Shown: positions 56,553-64,000 of the stretch, piece by piece
Layout: every line of letters starts with the position of its first letter
Numbering within the stretch: position 1 is the first letter of the stretch
Program-made: the position numbers and the translations under genes
Notes under the pieces: model-generated
Told to the model about the DNA's origin: nothing
The model's database searches: none
Seen by the model: only the letters and a program-made list of their open reading frames with translations
From: Winogradskyella aurantia
Lineage (GTDB): Bacteria; Bacteroidota; Bacteroidia; Flavobacteriales; Flavobacteriaceae
Assembly: GCF_002266855.1 (NCBI RefSeq)
Contig: NZ_NGJN01000004.1
Coordinates: 248,001-312,000 of the forward strand
DNA length: 64,000 bases
Direction of reading: 5' to 3'

Positions 56553-57056
56553 TTAAATCTTCGGGTACATAAAATACTCTACGAGCTTATATTTTAAATC
56601 ATTGTTAGCGTCAATCTCATAAGTCACAAAAATCTCTCCCCAATATTCTCCATCCGTAAAATTGGCCACGATCCATTTATGATTCAAAATCCTAACCTTA
56701 TTGATAACCAATTTTGTACCCGTAAGAGATACAAAAGGTACAATAGGGTGTTCTTCACCAGTATAATCATTCATTTTATACAAGCCTTCTTTAATGGCGG
56801 GAATTAACTCGTCAGTGTCGTAGCCTTGAGCTTCAAAGTAATCTATGGCATCTTGGTTTCTGTCAATATTGAAATAGCTCAATTCGAAATTAAGTTCATC
56901 GAGACTATCAATTTTTTTTTGATTGTCCTCAATAGTTGTTTTATAGGTTCTGATATCCTTTTCGTATTTATCTATGATATTTTTTGAATTGACATACTGA
57001 AATATGATCAACAGTACAGAAAAAATAAATAAATACATAAATATTCTACTTTTCAT
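56553..57056 (-). CDS. Membrane-anchored protein of unknown function
   Basis: A 167-residue protein with one N-terminal helix (about 5-23), a coiled-coil region (about 27-58) and a globular domain rich in aromatic residues (W-I-V-A-N-F-T-D-G-E-Y-W-G-E). The orientation suggests the globular part is periplasmic. No motif is recognised. It lies two bases downstream of the MBL hydrolase gene on the same strand, so it is probably co-transcribed. Confidence 0.7.
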   Translation of the reverse strand: MKSRIFMYLFIFSVLLIIFQYVNSKNIIDKYEKDIRTYKTTIEDNQKKIDSLDELNFELSYFNIDRNQDAIDYFEAQGYDTDELIPAIKEGLYKMNDYTGEEHPIVPFVSLTGTKLVINKVRILNHKWIVANFTDGEYWGEIFVTYEIDANNDLKYKLVEYFMYPKI

Positions 57057-57058
57057 AT

Positions 57059-57820
57059 CTAAATGGTAATTTGAAGGTTATCGTATGCCAAAAATACATT
57101 ATCGGGTAATTGGTCTTGTACCTCATTATGAAAACCCAGCAAATGACTAATATGCGTCAAATAAGCACGCTTAGGTTTTACTTTTTCTATAAAACTTAAG
57201 GCTTCAGAAAGATTAAAGTGCGAAATATGCGGCTCTATACGTAAGGCATTTACAACCAATACCTCTAGGTTTTTAAGCTTCTCAATCTCCTTGTCGTCCA
57301 CGGTCTTCATATCGGTTAGATAAGCAAAATCCTTAAATCTAAATCCAAAAACCGGTAATTTATAATGAAGGCCCTCTACAGGAATTACGTCTATGTTTCC
57401 TAATACAAAAGGTTTATTCTCAATATTTTGTGTTATAACACTTGGGACACCTGGATACTTGTCCTTTGAGGTGAAAATATAATCAAATCGTTTTTTTAGT
57501 GACTTAAACACGCGTTTATGGGCGTATAGCGGAATATCACCTTGCCGGAAGAAGAATGGCCTAATATCGTCTAAACCCATGGTGTGATCCGCATGCTCAT
57601 GTGTAAAAACAATACCATCAATCCGTGTTACCCCAGCCCTGAGCATTTGTTGCCTAAAATCAGGCCCACAATCAACAACAAAGGTATAGTCCTCCCATTC
57701 TACCAAAACAGAGACCCGTAGTCGTTTGTCTTTTGTGTTTTCGCTTAAACAAACAGGATGTTTACTGCCTATAATTGGTATTCCTTGCGACGTTCCGGTA
57801 CCCAGAAATGTTACTTTCAA
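57059..57820 (-). CDS. MBL-fold metallohydrolase (PhnP/RNase Z-like)
   Basis: A 253-residue metallo-beta-lactamase-fold enzyme. The frame is open to 57967, but that would overlap the divergent gene and its promoter. Relatives begin at M-K-V-T-F-L-G-T-G-T-S-Q-G-I-P, which here corresponds to the TTG at 57818-57820. Motifs: F-T-H-E-H-A-D-H (Zn), D-C-G-P-D-F and L-T-H-I-S-H. The T-S-Q-G-I-P opening fits the family close to PhnP and lipoate/octanoyl-type MBL proteins; the substrate is unknown (cyclic phosphodiester is one possibility). Confidence 0.83.
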   Translation of the reverse strand: MKVTFLGTGTSQGIPIIGSKHPVCLSENTKDKRLRVSVLVEWEDYTFVVDCGPDFRQQMLRAGVTRIDGIVFTHEHADHTMGLDDIRPFFFRQGDIPLYAHKRVFKSLKKRFDYIFTSKDKYPGVPSVITQNIENKPFVLGNIDVIPVEGLHYKLPVFGFRFKDFAYLTDMKTVDDKEIEKLKNLEVLVVNALRIEPHISHFNLSEALSFIEKVKPKRAYLTHISHLLGFHNEVQDQLPDNVFLAYDNLQITI

Positions 57821-57856
57821 GCCTATTAATTTTATGACAAAAATACGCTTATTTTT

Positions 57857-57885
57857 TTGTTTGCTTAGGTAATTGAGTACCTTTG
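57857..57885 (+). promoter_or_regulatory. Promoter of the conserved 482-codon gene
   Basis: TTG (57857-57859), 18 bases, TACCTTTG (57878-57885). This is close to the Bacteroidota consensus, 26 bases upstream of the ATG at 57911. Confidence 0.65.
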
Positions 57886-57910
57886 CTAAAACGTTGTAAA
57901 CCCGAAATCT

Positions 57911-59359
57911 ATGGAAGAAATCACGTATGAAGGCGATTCGAACTTTGAGAATATCCCATCTCTCCAAGACAAAGCCTTACGGATTAATCTTAACAAAGAC
58001 ATTTATGGTACGTTTGCCGAGATTGGTGCTGGTCAAGAAACTGTTCGCCAATTTTTTAGAGCAGGCGGTGCTTCTGGAACAATTGCTAAAACCATGTCTG
58101 CCTACGATAAGGATTTTAGCGATGCCATTTACGGAATTGAAAATGACAAACGCTATGTAACCGAAGCGCGCTTGCGAAAAATGCTTAACCATGAAATAGA
58201 CCTAATGGAAAAGCGTATTACGCGAGAAAAGCATCCCACTAAGATATTTTTCACTTATGCCAACACGGTGGCTACCATCGATTTTGCAAAAAAATATAAA
58301 GGACATGGCTGGGTAGGAATTAAATTTCAAGTTACACCAGATGGCGAATATAATGATATTGTACTTCATATTCGGTTTAAAGAGAACGATGCCAGATTGC
58401 AACAGGAAACTTTAGGTAAATTAGGAACTAACCTGATTTATGGGGCATTTTATAAGTATAATGTTCCGAAGAAATTACTCCGCTACCTTTATGACCACTT
58501 GGACAAAGACCAACTAGAAATTGACACCATCAATTTTATAGGTCCGGTTTTTAAAGATGTTGATAACCGATTGATGAGCTTACAGTTAGTAAAGAATGGT
58601 ATGACTGATGCGGTAATGTTTGCTCCAGATGGCAACAACGTTTTACCTGCACGTGTACTTTACAAAAAAAATATTCTTGCCTTAAGGGGAAGTTTTAGAC
58701 CCGTAACCAAGGTAAACATGGATATGTTCGAGAAATCTTACGAAATGTTTATTAAGGAAAACAAAGTAAGTAAGGAAAATACGCAAGTCATTTTCGAAAT
58801 TACACTTTCCAACCTAAGGGCAGAAGGTGAAATCGATGAGCAAGACTTTATGGACAGAGCTCGGTTGTTATGTTCGCTTGGACAGACGGTAATGATTTCT
58901 AATTTTCAGGAATACTACAAGCTCGTAGAATATTTCTCTCAGTATACCAAAAACAGAATGGGCTTATCCATGGGAGTCAATAACTTGGTTGATATATTTG
59001 ACGAAAAATATTATCGCCATTTAAGTGGTGGTATTCTTGAAGCGTTTGGGAAATTATTTTACAAAGATTTAAGGGTTTATCTATACCCAATGGAAAATGA
59101 GGATGGAAGTGTCACGAATAGCGAGAACCTTAAGGTGCATCCTAGGATGAAAGAGCTTTACAAGTTCTTTAAATACAACGGAAAGGTTGTTGACATTACA
59201 GATTATGATCCATCTATACTATCTGTGTTCTCAAGGACAGTACTCAAAATGATAGCCAAGGGTGAAGAAGGCTGGGAGGCTATGTTACCCGAAGGTGTAG
59301 CCAAGCTCATTAAAGAAAAAAGTCTTTTTGGCTATGAGGCCGAGGAAGTTATGCACTAA
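57911..59359 (+). CDS. Conserved protein of unknown function (often mislabelled)
   Basis: A 482-residue cytoplasmic protein with a clean start and promoter. I recognise the family as widespread in flavobacteria but without a characterised member. Relatives are sometimes labelled TonB-dependent receptor or nicotinate-nucleotide adenylyltransferase. The sequence has no signal peptide, no plug or barrel, and no H-x-G-H nucleotidyltransferase motif, so I do not use either name. Landmarks are G-A-G-Q-E-T-V-R-Q-F-F-R-A-G-G near residue 40 and D-R-A-R-L-L-C-S-L-G-Q-T in the second half. It may be an enzyme, but no catalytic centre is evident. Confidence 0.75.
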   Translation: MEEITYEGDSNFENIPSLQDKALRINLNKDIYGTFAEIGAGQETVRQFFRAGGASGTIAKTMSAYDKDFSDAIYGIENDKRYVTEARLRKMLNHEIDLMEKRITREKHPTKIFFTYANTVATIDFAKKYKGHGWVGIKFQVTPDGEYNDIVLHIRFKENDARLQQETLGKLGTNLIYGAFYKYNVPKKLLRYLYDHLDKDQLEIDTINFIGPVFKDVDNRLMSLQLVKNGMTDAVMFAPDGNNVLPARVLYKKNILALRGSFRPVTKVNMDMFEKSYEMFIKENKVSKENTQVIFEITLSNLRAEGEIDEQDFMDRARLLCSLGQTVMISNFQEYYKLVEYFSQYTKNRMGLSMGVNNLVDIFDEKYYRHLSGGILEAFGKLFYKDLRVYLYPMENEDGSVTNSENLKVHPRMKELYKFFKYNGKVVDITDYDPSILSVFSRTVLKMIAKGEEGWEAMLPEGVAKLIKEKSLFGYEAEEVMH

Positions 59360-59380
59360 TATCACAACCTTATTAAACAG

Positions 59381-59427
59381 AAAGCGGCCTCAATATCAGA
59401 ATAGTTGAATTGAAGCCGCTTTTTTTT
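59381..59427. terminator. Intrinsic terminator
   Basis: AAGCGGC (59382-59388) pairs with GCCGCTT around a long AT-rich loop, followed by eight T residues. It lies between the converging 482-codon gene and bcp. Confidence 0.75.
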
Positions 59428-59444
59428 CTCCACAATATTTACAA

Positions 59445-59900
59445 TTACTTATCTAGAATTTGTTCTGTATGAGCCTTAGTTTTCACTTTGGTAATGACAT
59501 TTTCCAAAACACCGTTTTCATCGATAATGAAAGTTGTTCTATGTATACCGTCATATTCTTTACCCATAAATTTCTTTGGCCCCCAAACGCCGAAAGCATT
59601 TATAACTGATTTATCCTCATCCGCAATTAATGGATATTTAAAACCGTATTTATCTTTAAAATTAGACTGTCTTTTTGCACTGTCCGCACTAACACCTAAA
59701 ATTTCGTAGCCTTGCGACTTAAAGCGGTCAAAGTTATCGTTCAAGTTACAAGCTTCTGCGGTGCAACCCGGTGTGCTGGCCTTTGGATAAAAGAAAACAA
59801 CTAATTTTTTGCCTTTATAATCAGATAATGAAACCGTATTTCCTGATTCGTCTTGCCCCGAAAAATTTGGTGCTTTATCTCCTGCTTTTAAATGTGTCAT
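59445..59900 (-). CDS. bcp: Thiol peroxidase, Bcp-type peroxiredoxin
   Basis: A 151-residue peroxiredoxin, counted from the ATG at 59900 (M-T-H-L-K-A-G-D-K-A-P-N-F), which matches the usual family start. The frame also opens at 59948, but that would run into the divergent nth gene. The peroxidatic cysteine is in P-G-C-T-A-E-A-C-N; the second cysteine five residues on is the Bcp-type resolving cysteine. It reduces hydrogen and organic peroxides with thioredoxin. Confidence 0.92.
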   Translation of the reverse strand: MTHLKAGDKAPNFSGQDESGNTVSLSDYKGKKLVVFFYPKASTPGCTAEACNLNDNFDRFKSQGYEILGVSADSAKRQSNFKDKYGFKYPLIADEDKSVINAFGVWGPKKFMGKEYDGIHRTTFIIDENGVLENVITKVKTKAHTEQILDK

Positions 59901-59936
59901 ATTTTTTAAATTTGTGTTCATGTAAAAATACAATGA

Positions 59937-60596
59937 ATGACAAAGCAAGAAAAGGTAGAGTTTGTTATAAATACGTTAAATCAGCTCTATCCTGAAATTC
60001 CCATTCCTTTAGAACATAGAGATCCTTATACCTTGCTTATAGCTGTATTGATGTCTGCTCAAAGCACTGATGTTAGGGTAAATCAAATTACCCCAATTTT
60101 ATTTGAACGTGCAGATAATCCTTATGATATGGTTAAACTAAGTGTCGAAGAGATTAGAAACATTATAAAGCCTGTTGGACTATCCCCGATGAAAAGTAAG
60201 GGCATCCATGGTTTATCTAAAATATTAATTGAAGAGCACGACGGAAAAGTTCCACAAACCTACGAAGCATTGGAAGCTCTACCAGCTGTTGGTCATAAAA
60301 CCGCAGCTGTAGTTTTATCGCAGGCCTTTGGTATTCCTGCATTTCCGGTAGATACGCATATCCACAGATTGATGTATCGTTGGAATTTAACTACTGGTAA
60401 AAACGTAGTTCAAACAGAAAAAGATGCCAAGCGTTTATTTCCTAAAAATCTTTGGAACGACCTTCATCTACAGATTATTTGGTACGGCCGTGAGTATTCG
60501 CCAGCTAGAGGCTGGGATTTAGAAAAAGATATTATTACCAAAACCATTGGAAGAAAATCTGTGCTAAAAAACTACTATAAAAGCAAAAAGTCCTGA
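59937..60596 (+). CDS. nth: Endonuclease III homologue without Fe-S cluster ligands
   Basis: A 219-residue HhH-GPD DNA glycosylase/AP lyase. The helix-hairpin-helix L-P-A-V-G-H-K-T-A carries catalytic K121, and V-D-T-H carries D139, so the chemistry (excision of oxidised pyrimidines and strand cleavage) should be intact. The C-terminal C-x6-C-x2-C-x5-C loop of E. coli Nth is absent: the corresponding region reads G-R-E-Y-S-P-A-R-G-W-D-L-E-K-D, and the whole protein contains no cysteine. It therefore cannot bind the usual 4Fe-4S cluster. It is divergent from bcp. Confidence 0.92.
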   Translation: MTKQEKVEFVINTLNQLYPEIPIPLEHRDPYTLLIAVLMSAQSTDVRVNQITPILFERADNPYDMVKLSVEEIRNIIKPVGLSPMKSKGIHGLSKILIEEHDGKVPQTYEALEALPAVGHKTAAVVLSQAFGIPAFPVDTHIHRLMYRWNLTTGKNVVQTEKDAKRLFPKNLWNDLHLQIIWYGREYSPARGWDLEKDIITKTIGRKSVLKNYYKSKKS

Positions 60597-60617
60597 TTTT
60601 AGCTAATCAGGACTTTT
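60586..60617 (+). terminator. Intrinsic terminator at the 3' end of nth
   Basis: AAAAGTCCTGATT pairs with AATCAGGACTTTT (loop TTAGCT) and overlaps the last codons of nth. It also works in the opposite direction for the small ORF. Confidence 0.85.
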
Positions 60618-60624
60618 CTCCAAC

Positions 60625-60768
60625 TTAATTTAGAAGTGCTTCAAACTTCAATTTATTATAATTTATAACACTTAAAGCCTTAGAGTAATTCAAGAGGAAA
60701 CTAATCGTTTCATCTTTTGGTTGTAAGTCAATTGTTTTAGGGGTTTTCTGAGAGTAAATTTTTGCCAT
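60625..60768 (-). CDS. Unannotated 47-codon ORF downstream of the sigma factor
   Basis: An ORF of 47 codons plus stop starts with ATG at 60766-60768 and reads M-A-K-I-Y-S-Q-K-T-P-K-T-I-D-L-Q-P-K-D-E and ends L-K-F-E-A-L-L-N. It follows the sigma-factor gene (59 bases between) on the same strand and precedes the nth terminator. The composition is coding-like, with no internal stop. Function is unknown, and I cannot say whether it is an anti-sigma or a small conserved peptide. It is below usual size limits, which explains why it could be missed. Confidence 0.6.
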   Translation of the reverse strand: MAKIYSQKTPKTIDLQPKDETISFLLNYSKALSVINYNKLKFEALLN

Positions 60769-60826
60769 ATTATTAATTTTTAAACTAATCTTATGACTAA
60801 AACGTGCTCAATATTACTTTATTGTA

Positions 60827-61411
60827 TCAATTTGTTAAAACTATATTGTTTTGCTCAATTACCTTGCGCATATTAATCAGCGCATATCGCATTCGGCCTA
60901 ATGCAGTATTGATACTTACGCCTGTACGCTCAGAAATTTCCTTAAAACTCATGTCTTGATAAATGCGCATCATCAACACGTTCTTTTGGTCTTCTGGTAA
61001 CTCCTCGATAATTCGTCTTACATCAGACTCAACCTGTTCCTTAATTATACTTTTTTCAGCATTTAAACTAGAATCTTTTAACACTGAAAAAATACTGAAC
61101 TCGCCAGAGTTATCGAATTTTGGCATTCTATTGTTCTTTCTAAAATGGTCAATAACCAAATTATGGGCAATCCGCATAACCCAAGGAAGAAATTTACCTT
61201 CCTCATTATACTTTCCACGTTTTAGGGTTTTAATAACCTTTATAAAGGTATCCTGAAAAATATCTTCTGTAATATCCCTATCATAAACCTTGGAATATAT
61301 AAAACTGTAAATTTTCTGTTTATGGCGGTGAACAAGCACCGAAAGTGCGGCTTCATCTCCATTTATGTAATTGCTGACCAATTCCGCGTCTTGGATAAGT
61401 TTCTTCTTCAT
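60827..61411 (-). CDS. ECF-type RNA polymerase sigma factor
   Basis: A 194-residue sigma-70 family protein. Region 2 contains L-V-H-R-H-K-Q-K-I-Y-S-F-I-Y-S-K-V and D-R-D-I-T-E-D-I-F-Q-D-T-F; region 4 contains M-S-F-K-E-I-S-E-R-T-G-V-S-I-N-T-A-L-G-R-M, the HTH that contacts the -35/-33 element. It has no C-terminal extension. No anti-sigma factor gene of the usual transmembrane type is adjacent; the small ORF downstream is the only partner candidate. Confidence 0.92.
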   Translation of the reverse strand: MKKKLIQDAELVSNYINGDEAALSVLVHRHKQKIYSFIYSKVYDRDITEDIFQDTFIKVIKTLKRGKYNEEGKFLPWVMRIAHNLVIDHFRKNNRMPKFDNSGEFSIFSVLKDSSLNAEKSIIKEQVESDVRRIIEELPEDQKNVLMMRIYQDMSFKEISERTGVSINTALGRMRYALINMRKVIEQNNIVLTN

Positions 61412-61513
61412 AATAGTTACTTTAATGCCTAGACAAAGCCAGGCTTGGGGTTTTAGCTTTTTGTTTAAAGTAATATTATGCTATACGCGGTTATGTTTTA
61501 AGTGATTATGTGC

Positions 61514-61545
61514 CAAATATAACAACAATCATCTCGAAAAAGCAA
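61514..61545 (-). promoter_or_regulatory. Promoter of the sigma-factor gene
   Basis: On the minus strand TTG, 21 bases, TATATTTG (61514-61521 and 61543-61545), near the consensus, with a leader of about 100 bases before the ATG at 61411. Confidence 0.55.
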
Positions 61546-61611
61546 AATTTCATATCAAATTTTAACATTTTATCTAACATATCTACACTTTAACAGGACG
61601 GTTAGATATAG

Positions 61612-61619
61612 TATCTTTG
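61612..61619 (+). promoter_or_regulatory. -7 promoter element ahead of uvrA
   Basis: TATCTTTG fits TAnnTTTG, 24 bases before the uvrA ATG. The -33 position reads TTT, one base off TTG. Confidence 0.5.
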
Positions 61620-61643
61620 CAAAATTACTCACTTAGCCAATCT

Positions 61644-64000
61644 ATGAATTCTACTATTTTAGACGTCAATCCAAAGCAAAATATCATTATCAAAGGGGCC
61701 AAATTACACAACCTCAAAAATATTGATGTTGTCATCCCCAGAAACCAATTAGTGGTAATTACCGGTCTCTCCGGTTCTGGTAAATCAAGCTTGGCATTTG
61801 ACACTTTGTATGCTGAAGGCCAAAGACGCTACGTGGAAAGTTTATCAAGTTACGCGCGTCAGTTTTTAGGACGATTGAACAAACCAAAGGTAGATTACAT
61901 TAAAGGGATTGCTCCGGCCATAGCCATTGAGCAAAAAGTAAATTCAACTAATCCGAGGTCAACCGTTGGAACTACTACAGAAATCTACGACTATTTAAAA
62001 TTACTCTTTGCAAGAGTCGGTAGGACCTATTCACCGATCTCAGGGAACGAGGTTAAAAAACATACGGTCACGGACGTCATCGATTTTATATCAAAATTTG
62101 ATGAAGGAACTAAATTGCTATTGCTCTCCCCGATTCAATTAGAAGAGGGACGAACAATGGAGAATAAACTTCAGACCCTTTTACAACAAGGTTATTCGCG
62201 TATTAAGCTTAATAAGGACGTAATGCGAATTGATGACACCCTAAAAGAAGCAATTAAATCAAAAGACGACGTTTATCTCGTTGTGGACAGGATTGTTTTT
62301 AAGGATGATGAAGATTTTTTAAATCGTTTGGCCGATGCCATAGAAACTGCGTTTTTTGAAGGTTTAGGTTCTTGTATCATTGAGTCGCTTGCAACAAATG
62401 ACCAAACCATGTTCAATAACAAGTTTGAGCTAGATGGCGTGTCCTTTCTAGAACCTAATGCCCATTTGTTTAGTTTCAACAACCCATATGGTGCTTGTCC
62501 AAAATGTGAAGGTTATGGGGATGTTATTGGTATTGATGAGGATTTAGTTGTTCCAAACACCTCACTTTCCGTTTATGAAAATGCCATATTTCCATGGCGT
62601 GGTGAAAGTATGAGCTGGTATAGAGATCAATTGGTTAACAATTCGCATAAATTCGATTTTCCAATCCACAAACCCTACTTTGAGTTAAGTGAAAAACAAA
62701 AAGCGCTTATTTGGTCTGGTAATACTTATTTTGAAGGGCTAGATACATTCTTTGCAGAATTAGAAGCAAAGGCCTACAAGATTCAAAACCGAGTGATGCT
62801 TTCGCGTTACCGTGGTAAAACCAAATGTAATGTGTGCAAAGGTAAACGACTTCGTGAGGAAGCAAGTTATGTGAAAATCAATGGAGCGACTATCACAGAT
62901 TTGGTTGACTTGCCCATTGATGAATTAACTGATTTCTTTAAAGAAGTTAAGCTCAATGCTTACGACCAAAAAATCGCAAAACGTCTTTTAACTGAAATTA
63001 ACAGTAGACTGGAATTCCTTTCTAATGTTGGTCTAAACTATTTGACCTTAAACAGAAAGTCCAATACTTTATCCGGTGGGGAAAGCCAACGAATCAATCT
63101 AGCCACCTCTCTTGGTAGTAGTTTGGTTGGATCTATGTATATTTTGGATGAACCAAGCATAGGGTTACATCCAAAAGATACAGAGCGCCTAATTAATGTT
63201 TTAAAATCATTAAGGGATTTGGGGAATACCGTCATCGTTGTAGAACACGATGAAGATATTATGAAAGCTGCTGATACGATTATTGATATTGGTCCAGAAG
63301 CCGGTACTTTTGGTGGAGAGGTTGTAGCTACTGGGAGCTATAAGGATATCTTGGTTGCCGATACGCTAACGGCGCGCTATTTAAATGGGCAAATGGAAAT
63401 CAAGGTTCCCGAAAAGCGCAAAACGTCTAAGTACAATATTAACGTAATTGGTGCCCGCGAAAATAATTTGAAGAACATAGATGTTACATTCCCGCTGCAC
63501 ATGCTCACCGTAATTACAGGCGTATCTGGTAGTGGAAAAAGTACCCTAGTCAAGAAAATATTGTACCCTGCTATCCAAAAAAAGCTGACTGGATTTAGCG
63601 ATAAACCAGGACAATTCACTGAAATAACAGGGAATTTCGATACCATTAAACAAATAGAATTTGTAGACCAAAATCCTATAGGCCGGTCATCTCGCTCAAA
63701 TCCTGTTACCTATATCAAGGCCTACGATGACATTAGATCTTTATTTGCTTCTCAAAAACTGAGTAAAATAAGAAATTATCGCGCTAAGCACTTTAGCTTT
63801 AATGTAGATGGTGGAAGGTGTGAAACGTGCAAGGGTGAAGGTGAAGTGACTATTGAAATGCAATTTATGGCAGATGTGCACCTGACTTGTGAAACCTGTA
63901 GCGGTAAACGATTTAAAAAAGAAGTCCTAGAGGTTAATTTTCAAGGTAAATCCATTGATGATATTTTGAATTTGACCATTGATGATGCTGTAGATTTCTT
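61644..64000 (+). CDS. uvrA: Excinuclease ABC subunit A (cut by right edge)
   Basis: About 785 N-terminal codons of a UvrA protein with no stop before the window ends. It has the first Walker A G-L-S-G-S-G-K-S (residues 41-48), zinc-finger cysteines C-P-K-C ... C-N-V-C, the ABC signature L-S-G-G-E-S-Q near 477, and a second Walker A G-V-S-G-S-G-K-S-T near 627. The second zinc motif C-E-T-C-K-G-E-G begins near 727. It recognises bulky DNA damage and loads UvrB. The missing C-terminus (second signature, second Walker B) lies beyond the edge. Confidence 0.97.
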   Translation, partial: MNSTILDVNPKQNIIIKGAKLHNLKNIDVVIPRNQLVVITGLSGSGKSSLAFDTLYAEGQRRYVESLSSYARQFLGRLNKPKVDYIKGIAPAIAIEQKVNSTNPRSTVGTTTEIYDYLKLLFARVGRTYSPISGNEVKKHTVTDVIDFISKFDEGTKLLLLSPIQLEEGRTMENKLQTLLQQGYSRIKLNKDVMRIDDTLKEAIKSKDDVYLVVDRIVFKDDEDFLNRLADAIETAFFEGLGSCIIESLATNDQTMFNNKFELDGVSFLEPNAHLFSFNNPYGACPKCEGYGDVIGIDEDLVVPNTSLSVYENAIFPWRGESMSWYRDQLVNNSHKFDFPIHKPYFELSEKQKALIWSGNTYFEGLDTFFAELEAKAYKIQNRVMLSRYRGKTKCNVCKGKRLREEASYVKINGATITDLVDLPIDELTDFFKEVKLNAYDQKIAKRLLTEINSRLEFLSNVGLNYLTLNRKSNTLSGGESQRINLATSLGSSLVGSMYILDEPSIGLHPKDTERLINVLKSLRDLGNTVIVVEHDEDIMKAADTIIDIGPEAGTFGGEVVATGSYKDILVADTLTARYLNGQMEIKVPEKRKTSKYNINVIGARENNLKNIDVTFPLHMLTVITGVSGSGKSTLVKKILYPAIQKKLTGFSDKPGQFTEITGNFDTIKQIEFVDQNPIGRSSRSNPVTYIKAYDDIRSLFASQKLSKIRNYRAKHFSFNVDGGRCETCKGEGEVTIEMQFMADVHLTCETCSGKRFKKEVLEVNFQGKSIDDILNLTIDDAVDF

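Noticed and set aside
57059..57967. 302-codon form of the MBL hydrolase
   Set aside because: It would overlap the divergent gene by 57 bases and add residues without family similarity.
57911..59359. TonB-dependent receptor
   Set aside because: No signal peptide, no TonB box, plug or beta-barrel pattern; length is about half of a typical receptor.
1..64000. CRISPR array, prophage, insertion sequence or integrase
   Set aside because: No regular direct-repeat/spacer pattern, transposase-like or integrase-like ORF was found in any part of the window.

Overview
The window looks like chromosomal DNA of a marine-type member of the Flavobacteriaceae (Bacteroidota). Three things point there. Base composition is low in GC. 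Several genes are preceded by the Bacteroidota-type promoter element TAnnTTTG, and classical Shine-Dalgarno sites are mostly missing. The gene content is also typical: bshA for bacillithiol synthesis, a GH3/beta-lactamase fusion, an LptD homologue, a BatA-type protein, a DNA-ligase-associated exonuclease, and small conserved flavobacterial proteins. I see no phage, insertion sequence, CRISPR array or rRNA. Most of the window is housekeeping core genome.

Layout. 1-2175: a minus-strand DNA-repair module, an ATP-dependent DNA ligase cut by the left edge and its MBL-fold exonuclease. 2421-6866: a more accessory patch with an orphan TolQ/ExbB-like protein, a membrane LytTR regulator without receiver, a membrane-anchored esterase and two tandem paralogous secreted proteins of unknown function. 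7091-7731: a minus-strand tRNA operon, Ser(GCT)-Pro(TGG)-Arg(TCT)-Pro(GGG), with a recognisable promoter and terminator and a stray tRNA-Pro 3' fragment. 7849-22181: core genes for a 7TM-HD phosphodiesterase, a thiolase, an NlpC/P60 peptidase, a TPR protein, gyrA, clpC, hutH and a TlpA-like lipoprotein. 22220-29844: NAD(P)HX repair, the thrABC operon and bshA. 29926-34796: the GH3/beta-lactamase fusion, serB and a conserved small protein.

34832-44340 is an envelope-oriented block. Two bacterial-PH-domain proteins, a small membrane protein, two heterodisulfide-reductase-like Fe-S proteins with another small membrane protein, an MCE/MlaD protein and a cell-wall amidase are all on the minus strand, divergent from lptD. 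44410-49219 holds RidA, a degenerate gene remnant, an SDR, a D-2-hydroxyacid dehydrogenase, a TIGR02757 protein and an S10 peptidase. 49324-56551 holds an M61 peptidase and a glycosyltransferase, then a tightly overlapping operon: BatA-like, a dihydroorotase homologue that has lost its metal-binding histidines, a Tic20/DUF4870-like protein and an esterase. 56553-64000 holds an MBL hydrolase, a conserved unknown, bcp, an endonuclease III without any cysteine, a 47-codon ORF behind an ECF sigma factor gene, and uvrA cut by the right edge.

No single obviously new system stands out. The best leads are the metal-site-less dihydroorotase in its four-gene operon, the Fe-S/MCE/amidase block next to lptD, the cluster-less endonuclease III, the unannotated 47-aa ORF downstream of the sigma factor, the tandem secreted paralogues, and the decayed gene at 44.8-45.0 kb.
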